A DNA stretch of 64,000 bases from Sciurus carolinensis. Taxonomy: Eukaryota > Chordata > Mammalia > Rodentia > Sciuridae. The translations under genes were made by a program, and so were the position numbers. Positions within the stretch are counted from its first letter, which is position 1. Each line of letters begins with the position of its first letter. This document shows positions 56,311 to 64,000 of the stretch, one piece after another. The stretch lies in NCBI RefSeq assembly GCF_902686445.1, contig NC_062228.1, forward strand, positions 67,808,648-67,872,647, in the 5' to 3' direction. The notes beneath the pieces are model-generated. The model worked only from the letters and a program-made list of their open reading frames with translations. It searched no databases and had not been told where the DNA came from.

Positions 56311-57176
56311 ATGGTATCTCCATTTACTCCTCAAATACGGGCAGTTTCTACAAATCTTGAAGCTCTTTTTATTAGGCTTAGGTTTCTCCTACCTTTTCCT
56401 CTTGTTCTTTAGTTTTCACTACCACTTGGTTATTCCTTTTTGGGGGTTCTTTGTGTTAGACTTAGTTCTCTTTTTTCCCTTGTTCTTAGATTTTTTGAGC
56501 AATTATTTTCTAGGTCACCACTACTCAATCTTTCCTCACTTTATTCTCTTTAAGCGTTCTTTTCTGTTACTATTAGACCCTGTTCATGAAGATCCCCCTT
56601 GTGGCACACTAAGCGGCTTTTCTTTACTTTAGCTGTTTTTTTTTTTTTTTTTTCTCAATGGCGTCCCATTGTTTTTCAATGGTTCCCTGAGGGGTTGCCG
56701 CACCCAGACCCCATTGCTACTAATCTGAATAGCTTTAGTTATGGCAATTACAATAACAGTGGCCTAGCTGCCAGGAGCAAGGAGATTGCTGAAAGGAAAA
56801 CTATCAAGTGCGCATTAAAATTTTTATAGCGGCTTCTCACGTACTACCTAATTGGACCGCTCCAAGCGTGTTTCTACTTTCACTTTAATTAGACCGCGTT
56901 CCACGCGCCAGGACCGCTAATGGCGTGTCCCGATACCGGACCACCTTCCGTGTGTCCTTATTTTTATTTTAATTGGACCGCATTCCGCGTGCCCCCAGGA
57001 CCGCTGATAGCGTGTCCTGATACCCTTTAACTGGACCGCATTCCGCGTATCCGGATAGTCGCTATACCCCGAACGTCGAGGCGCCTCTCCTTTACCTGTT
57101 TACCTTTTTTAACTTCTTTATAACCGGTTTAGGTTGTTAAAAGATTTTAAGATATCTTACCTTGTCCCTTTTATCC
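56311..57176 (-). other. Provirus leader with CpG-rich tandem modules
   Basis: This is non-coding sequence between the primer site and the gag remnant. 56640-56656 is a T run (A run on the coding strand). A two-part module is repeated at 56887-56937 and 56971-57024, with half units at about 56850-56870 and 57029-57052. Its core, as read on the plus strand, is 'aattggaccgcattccgcgt', then 'ggaccgctgatagcgtgtcc'. Confidence 0.8.
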
Positions 57177-57194
57177 TCCCGGGTTTCGGCACCA
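57177..57194 (-). other. Primer-binding site for tRNA-Phe
   Basis: On the minus strand TGGTGCCGAAACCCGGGA starts two bases after the 5' LTR. It is complementary to the 3' end of tRNA-Phe, as I recall that end. A tRNA-Phe primer is characteristic of IAP-type class II elements. Confidence 0.88.
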
Positions 57195-57196
57195 GC

Positions 57197-57649
57197 TGTC
57201 GCGTCCCCTCTGCCCGCAGAGAGAGACACGGCAAACGTCTGAAGCTTTGGAAGTTTATTGTGCACAGTTTCTTCCCTACGCTTCTCTTACCCCTAGCTTC
57301 TGCGCACTCTCAGCTTCCCTTTTCCCAGCTCCTTCCAGCTTCCAACTCTGCTCCAGTCTCCGCCGCCGCTTCTTCCGCTTCTTCCGTCCCTTCCTCAGCT
57401 TCTGCCCCCTACTCTCCCACCCACCAGGCTTATATACACTTCAACCAATCAGGGGAGAGTACACGAGATAAACACGGACAGCTGCAGGCGCGGGATGGGT
57501 ACACGAGGGGGGGGCATGCTCTAATCACATCGTTAACTAGCCAATCATTGGAATTCGCTGGTTGTTTACTGTGTAGCTGGCCGCTTTTGGCTCAGCGTCA
57601 GGCGCCATCTTGACCATGTCCAAGGCTGGGGGCTCTAGAAACCCCGACA
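57197..57649 (-). mobile_element. 5' LTR (promoter LTR) of the class II provirus, 453 bp
   Basis: Same length and ends as the 3' LTR. The minus-strand CCAAT-type box (about 57451-57445), TATA box (57436-57430) and AATAAA (57259-57254) are intact. The three differences from the other LTR all involve a CpG dinucleotide (near 57230, 57472 and 57597). Transcription would run leftward through pro and pol. Confidence 0.95.
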
Positions 57650-57654
57650 CCATT
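57650..57654. repeat. Target-site duplication, right copy (CCATT)
   Basis: Matches 50793-50797 and continues directly into the interrupted L1 3' UTR. Confidence 0.92.
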
Positions 57655-58558
57655 GGGTATATATACTATGGTTTCTTTATCCTTTCTTCAAGTGAAAGGC
57701 ATCTAGGTTGGTTCCACAATCTACCTATTGTGAATTGAGCTGCCATAAACATTCATGTGGCTGCATCACTGTAGTATGCTGATTTTAAGTCCTTTGGGTA
57801 TAAACCAAGGAGTGGGATAGCTCGGTCAAATGGTGGGTCCATTCCTACCTTTCAGAGAAACCTCCATACTGCTTTTCAGAGTGGCTGTACCAATTTGTAA
57901 CCACACCAGCAATGTATGAGTGTGCCTTTTCCCCACATGCATGTAAACACTTATTATTGCTTGTGTTCTTGTTAACAGCCATTCTACCTGGAGTTAGCTG
58001 AAATCTTAGGGTAGTTTTAATTTACATTTATCTAATTACCAGGGATGCTGAGCACTTTTTTGTATATTTGTTGATTGCCTGTATATTTTCTTCTGTGATG
58101 TGTCTACCCAGTTCCTTGGCCATTTATTGAATGGGTTCTTTCTATTTGGGGTGTAAAGCTTTTTACGTTCTTTATAAACTTTGGAGATAAGTACTCTGTC
58201 TGAAGTTTGTGTGGAAAAGATATTCTCCCACTCTGTAGGCTCTCTTTTCACATTATTGTTTACTCCGCTGAGAAAAAACTTTTTTCATTTGAATCTATCC
58301 CATTTTTTGATTCTTGCTTTTATTCCTTGTGCTATGGGAGTCTTTTTAAGGAAGTCTGGTCCTAAGCCAACATGATGGAGATTCTGGCCTACTTCTTAAA
58401 TTTGGTGAAGGATCTCCAATATAATTCCCAGATCCTTGATTCATTTTGCGATGAGTTTTGTGCAGGGTGAGAGATAGGGGTTTAATTTCACTTTGCTGCA
58501 TATGTATTTCCAGTTTTTCTAGTACCATTTGTTAAACATGTTATCTTTTCTCCTTAGG

Positions 58559-58600
58559 AACTTAGGCAGTCACTATTTGCAAATAGTGACTGCCTAAGTT
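58559..58600. repeat. Perfect 42 bp palindrome inside the L1
   Basis: The 20-base arm 58559-58578 is the exact reverse complement of 58581-58600, with the self-complementary GC at 58579-58580 in the middle. The right half also equals a segment of the same L1 at about 59264-59285. Other L1 copies in the window have no such sequence here (compare about 205-235). Confidence 0.93.
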
Positions 58601-60999
58601 TTTGCGACCTTTGTCTAGAATGAGGTTACTGTACTTGTGTGAGTGTGTCTCTTTGTCTTCCATTCTGTACCAGTGGAGTATCTGTCTATTTTGGTGTCAA
58701 TTCCATGCCACTTTTGTTACTATATCCCTAGAGTAGAGTTTAAGATCTGGTATTGTGATACCTCCTGCATCACTCTTCCTGCCCAGGATTGCTTTGGCTA
58801 TTCTGGGTCTTTTGTTCATCGAGACTAATTTCATGATTGTTTTTTCTGTTTCTATGAGAAATGTCATAGGGATTTTAATTAGAATTGTGTAAAATCTGTA
58901 TAGCACATTTGGAAGTATGGCCATTTTCATAATATTAATTCTGCCTACCCGAGACATGTGAGATCTGTCCATTTTCTAAGGTCTTTCTCAATTTATTTCT
59001 TCAATGTTTTAAAGTTTTCATTGTAGAGATATTTTACCTCTTTGGTTAGACTGATTCCCAAATATTTTATTTTTTTTTGAGGCTATTGCAAATGGAATTG
59101 TTTTCCTCATTTTCCTTCCAGATGTTTCATGCTTATGTATAATAATGCTTTAGATTTATGCATGTTGATTTTATAACATGCTATTTAGATGAATTCATTG
59201 ATGAGGTCTAGAAGTTTTCTGGAGGAGTTTTTTGGATCCTCTAAATAGAGAAACATGTCATCAGCAAATAGTGACTGCCTAAGTTCCTCTTTTCCTATTC
59301 GTATCCCTTTAATTTCTTTAGTATGTCTAATTGCTCTGGCTAGTATTTCAAGTACGATGTTGAATAGAAATGTGAAAGAGGGCATCAGCCTTCTTCCCAA
59401 TTTTAAAGGGAATGGTTTCAGTTTTTCTCCAGTAAGAATGATGTTGGCCATGGGCTTAGCATAAATAACCTTTACAATATTCAGGTATGTTCCTCCTATT
59501 CCTATTTTTTCTAGGGTTTTGAGCATGAAGGAGTGTTGTATTTTCTCAAATGCTTTTTCTGCATCAATTGAAATAACCATATGATTCTTATCCTTAAGTC
59601 TATTGACATGATGGATTATGTTTATTAATTTATGGGATTTTGAAGCAACCTTGCACTCCTGGGATGAACCACACTTGACTGTGTTGTACAATTTTCTTAA
59701 TATATTTTTTGGATATGGTTTGCCAGAATTTTGTTTTGAATCATTGCATCTATATTCATCAAGGATATTGGTCTAAAATTTTCTTTCTCTGAAGTGTCTT
59801 TGCATGGTTTGGGTATGAGGGTGATATTAACTTCATAGAATGAGTTTGGTAGGGTTCCCTCCTTTTCTATTTCATGGAATACTTTGAAAAGTATTGGAAC
59901 GAGTTCTTCTTTGAAGCACTCGTAGAACTCGACTGAGAATCCATCTGGTCATGGGCTTTTGTCGGATGGTAGGTTTTAGTGACTTCTTCTATTTCATTGC
60001 TTCTATTGATCTGTTTAAATTCTGTATGTCCTCCTGGTTCAGTTCGGGAGGAACATATGTCTCTAGAAATTTGTCAATGCCTTGGTATTTTCTATTTTGT
60101 TGGCATATACATATTCAAAGTAGCTTCTCATCATGTTATGTATTTCAGTGGTGTCTGTTATGATGTTTCCTTTATCATCACGAATTTTAGTAATTTGGGT
60201 TTTCTTTCTCCTTCTCTTTGTTAGTGTCTAAGAGTTTGTCTAATTTGTTTACTGAGAAATCTGCCTATATTCATATTGTTTTCCCTCTATATGTAATCCG
60301 ATGCTTTAGTCTTGCAGCCTTCAAAATCCTATATTTATTTTGTATGTTATTCCTTTTCATTTAAAATATGTCTTGGTGTGAATCTGTTGTGAATTTGTGC
60401 ACTTGGTGTTCTGTAAGAATCTTGTATTTGATTTTCCATTTCATTCTACAGGCTTGGGAAATTTTCTGATATTATGTCATGGAATACATTGTTCATTCCT
60501 TTGATTTGTATCTCTGTGCCTTCCTCAATCCCAATAATTCTTAAATTTGGTCTTTTCATGCTGTCCCATAGTTCTTCGAGATTCTGTTCATGATTTCTTA
60601 CCATCTACTCTGTTTAGGCAACTTTATTTTCAAGATTAAATATTTTGTCTTCATTGTCTGAGGTTCTGTCTTCCAAGTGGTCTAGTCTTTTGGTGATGCT
60701 TTCCATTGAGTTTTTTATTTAGTTTATTTTTTCCTTCATTTCAAGGATTTCCATTTGTTTTTTTTTTTTTGAGAATCTGTATCTCTTTGTTGAAATGATG
60801 TTCTGCTTCCTTCAGTTGCTCTTTCAACTGCTTATTAGTATTATCATTCATTACCTGCATTTTCTCTCTTATCTCATCTTTTGCTTCACAAATCATCTTA
60901 ATCATGTATAATCTGAAGTCCTTTTCTGACATTTCTTCTACCATACTGTCATTGCGGTCTATTAATACAGAATCTAGATTTTTTTGGATCGTTTTCTTC

Positions 61000-62432
61000 C
61001 CTTGTTTTTTTCATGTTATTCATGTATCTTCCCCTCTAGCAATGCAGATCTGGGGTATTGCAGTTTCCCCCATATAGGCTGATACTGACCCTATAGGTTT
61101 CCAAAATTTTTTCTTTCAGGGGGAGACCAATAATACCAGTGCCCAGCTCAGAAAGTATGCAACGCTAAACCTAATAACCCCTATGAGGACGTTAACAATA
61201 TTGTCATAATAGACAGAATAAGTTGAATTGTTGTCTTCAGAATAAGAAATAGATTTGCAATACGATCTGCAGATTCTAATGGAGGTCAAAGAAGATGTGG
61301 AAGGGTGTAGGAAGTAGCTGTTAATTTGATAAGAAAAGAATATATAGAAGTTCTAGATCTAGATCATAAATAGAGTGAGAGTGTAATCAAAAGAAGTTGG
61401 TTGTTAGCATGGGAAAAGGGAGAAAGAGACTCTGAGGGAACAGGTAAACAAAAGGAAAAGAGAGTGAGAAAAGCAAAGAAATAAAACTAAAAAAATTCAA
61501 TAAGGAGAAAAAAGAAAATCTACACTATAACAGTCATATAGTATTCAAACCTCCCAGTCTTAAGTAGCCTGATGTATAAGAGGTACCAGACAATGAGCTT
61601 CAAGTCTCCAGCAGGCATCTCAGGATGGCATTTGCCCCACCTAAAGATAGGAGCTACAGCATCCAGGATTATCCAAGATGACCACTCTGGCTTCCAAATG
61701 TGTTGGCAAATGGGGAGCTACAGCTTGGGGTATGGACATGGCTGGCTGGAGGTCCTGGAAGTGGTTTGTGGTTGTTTGGGCAGGGGTCCTGGAGATGGGG
61801 TATGTTGGTGTGTTTGTGGGATCCTGGAGGCAGGGTGTAATCAGTCAGTCTGGGGGTTCTGGTGATAGGGTGCATCAGTTGGTCTCGGTTCCAGGTGGAA
61901 GGGAGGAGTCAGTCGATGTGAGGGCCCTGGAGGCTGGGAGTGATTGGTCAGGCTAGGTATCCTGGAGACAGGGCTCAGTCAGTCCAGGATGGGTCCTATG
62001 GGGACTGGATGTTGTCTCAAAATGGTGGCAGCCACGTGTAATCAAACCTGTGGGTACTGTGACAGTGAACTTCCAGGTAAGTGTAGGCAGCTGGTGCTCT
62101 GCTGACAGTCTCTGGTTAGTTTGCTGACTGTTGTCCAATGATCAGGAGGTGAACCTCACGTGGTGTGTGATGGGTAGGTGAAAGGCAGGTGATGGACAGG
62201 AAAGAGGCAGGCAAATGGTAGATGATAGGTGCCTGACAATGAGCAATTCACACTCAAAAAGGTGTCATTATGCTGGAAGACTGCAGGAGATCACAGTAGA
62301 CAAATCGGGTAAACAGCAGTAGATTGATAAACAGCAAGAACTGCCTTACCAAGAAACAGACCCTCTGCTTCAAACCCGAGTTATGGAGTGACAAGGAATG
62401 CAGCCTCCCTGTAGTCCACCACCTTGGATATC
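61000..62432 (-). promoter_or_regulatory. 5' UTR of the interrupted L1, with short degenerate repeats
   Basis: The end near 62432 matches the start of the L1 at 12384 (CAAGATGGCGGACTAGAGGG with changes). About 61740-62000 contains irregular 40-60 bp repeats based on 'ggtcctggaggcagggtgta' and 'cagtcagtctggggg'. The remainder is AT-rich. Boundaries are approximate. Confidence 0.6.
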
Positions 62433-63640
62433 CTGACTCAGATTCTTAACCACACACATGAATCGACTGGGCTATGTTGGCTTTGCCACTGATGTAGAAA
62501 TGAAAGAAAAAGACCCATCTGACTGCAGTCCCTCCCCACCACTGTGTGCCTGCCTGGGTAGAATACCTACTATTTGATGTGCACCTTTGGGTGGCAGGTG
62601 GTGTTATCACTTCCCGTTGACCCATGGTGACCCTGGCATGGATCTTCAATGAGGATCATGAGCACCCAGAAGAAAGAGTCCCCAGCAGATCAACAGTCTA
62701 CAGCCATTTTATTGGTACCACGAAGATATCTGAGAACACATTTCTTCAGCCTCAGAGAGGGTCTCCGGGACATTGCTCATGTGCTCAGCATGATGTTACT
62801 AAGGATGGAGACATGGTCAAAAACCAAGGTACCTGCTACATGGACCAAGGGGAGAAAGAGAAGCCACTGTTCCAGGTCAAGCTGCAGGCCACCTAGACAG
62901 TTGTATGGTTTCAGGGAGTCCTCAGACAGGAAAAAGGCAATGTTCCTCTGGGGACATTTCTTACTGTTGGGAAAAGCAAAGGTTAAAACATTAAAAAGTT
63001 GGGTGAGAAGCAGAGAAGATACCCATTCAAGGGCCCTGTCATTTTCTGTGACAGGAACTGGAGAAGGTAAAAACCTTGCTGCCAGCTGAGACTATGCCAC
63101 CAAGACTGCCTGTCCCAGCTCTTTCAGCTCTACCTCTCTGTCTCCAGAGAAGAAAACAAGGAGATTGAGGTCCCTTTCCTCAGAGGACACCAGGGTCACT
63201 GTGCAATATTTAACTTGTCAAGATGGAATTGACAGCAAACATGTTGTAAACTTTTATGCCCTGTGGACAGAAAAGTCAATTTGATAGTAGGAAGAGCCTA
63301 TGAGTGTGGTGTAAAGATTAGGATTACTGTACCTAAAATACCCCTCCAGTTGTCAAATAGATGGATGTCACCTTGAGGGAGAACTTTAGGGGCCAACCCA
63401 CACACAAGAGGTCATAAATCATATTGCTTAATAACTGTGGAGATAGGTGTTCAGGATGCATCCCAGTCTTGCTGCCCATAAGGGATGCTCTGTGTGGGTG
63501 GATACACAGCATGTATTGTGCAAAATCTCTAGGAGTGTAGCTGTTAAATGTTCTCACCACAAACAAATAGGACAGTCATGTGAGGTGATGGGTATGCTCA
63601 TTAGTTTGAATTGATTTAGTTCACAATAGGTCTGTGTGGC
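62433..63640. other. Non-coding spacer
   Basis: No recognised gene or repeat. A frame of 146 codons at 62649-63089 has no features I recognise. Confidence 0.4.
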
Positions 63641-63975
63641 AATTTTCTGTCACTGTAGCAAACATCTAACCTGATCACCTTTAGAGAGAAAAGGTTTAGT
63701 TTGGCTCATGGTTGTAGAGGTTTAAGTCCCTGGCTACTTGGTCCCTTTGCTTTTGGGCCTGTGAAAAGATGAAGCTGCAAGTCCATGAGAGCTTGCTGCC
63801 CAAAAGAAATGAGAGAGGAAGAGTACTGGGGTCCCCATCTCCTTCAAAGGAAGACCCTGGACTCAGCCTTCCTGCTTACAGATTCAAACCCCCTAACAGC
63901 ACCCTACTGGACACCAGGTCTTACCACGTGTCCTGGGGGGACATTCCAGTTCCAAACTATAGCTGCATACACATA
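63640..63975 (-). mobile_element. MaLR-type LTR (MST/THE-like)
   Basis: On the plus strand, 'aaaggtttagtttggctcat' followed by 'ggttgtagaggtttaagtcc', and near the end 'cattccagttccaaactata', form the complement of a mammalian MaLR LTR. It reaches close to the window end. Confidence 0.55.
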
Positions 63976-64000
63976 TCAAAATCCCATTGTGTACCACAGA

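Larger units (their letters stand above)
50530..62432 (-). mobile_element. L1 (older), internally deleted and split by a provirus
   Basis: Read on the minus strand, a 5' UTR starts near 62432 with a diverged CAAGATGGCGG-type motif and extends to about 61000. ORF1 remnants follow at about 60995-60245. Then, after an internal deletion of roughly 1.4 kb (ORF1 end to ORF2 N-terminal part), ORF2 runs from 60243 to 57655. The 3' UTR resumes at 50797 on the other side of the provirus and ends near 50530. Removing the provirus and one target copy gives continuous L1 sequence across the junction. ORF2 keeps the FADD box (about 59258) but has many stops. Confidence 0.85.

Noticed and set aside
50798..57649. 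A functional infectious provirus
   Set aside because: Gag is mostly deleted, pol has a stop in integrase and env is only a remnant, so the copy is defective as it stands.
62649..63089. 146-codon plus-strand frame
   Set aside because: Basic, without recognisable domain, and overlapped by another open frame. No evidence of a gene.

Overview
This is mammalian nuclear DNA, most likely from a squirrel-family rodent. The pointers are ID-type (tRNA-derived) SINEs, dimeric B1+ID SINEs of the kind known from sciurids, several rodent-like L1 elements, and single-exon vomeronasal type-1 receptor (V1R) genes. No bacterial or phage features were seen. Most of the window is mobile or repetitive DNA. The only intact host-type coding genes I can support are two V1R receptors, at 23688-24557 (+) and 38240-39181 (-).

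Left part (1-11190). A long L1 on the minus strand (1-5147) runs off the left edge. It abuts an older minus-strand ORF2 fragment (5148-6888), which is fused to a full-length U6 snRNA copy (6889-6995). On the opposite strand, directly against the U6, lies a 5'-truncated retrocopy of the C-terminal coding part of MORC3. A plus-strand L1 3' half (8626-10790) follows, then a second L1 3' end (to about 11190).

Middle-left (11580-18970). A 29-30 bp minisatellite occurs first as a small block, then LTR-like sequence, then an L1 with an intact ORF1 (13999-15045) whose ORF2 breaks off after about 130 codons. A duplicate of the LTR-like end follows, and then a 3.4 kb array of the same minisatellite.

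V1R region (19000-45400). A 74 bp minisatellite (about 22110-23440) lies just upstream of the first V1R. The two V1Rs point toward each other about 14 kb apart. Between and beyond them are SINEs, old L1 pieces, a 5'-inverted L1 and a local inverted-plus-direct duplication at 28853-29759. I see no other gene there.

Right part (48500-64000). The TM envelope remnant and LTR of a class I (gamma-like) endogenous retrovirus are followed by a minus-strand L1 (about 50530-62432). A young class II (betaretrovirus/IAP-like) provirus (50798-57649) is inserted in this L1. The provirus has two 453 bp LTRs differing at three CpG positions, a 5 bp target duplication, a tRNA-Phe primer site, dUTPase-protease and pol frames with their frameshift sites, a mostly deleted gag, and only a remnant of env. 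A MaLR-type LTR closes the window.

The genes do not form a pathway. The window reads as part of a V1R cluster shaped by repeated retrotransposition, template switching and tandem-repeat growth.
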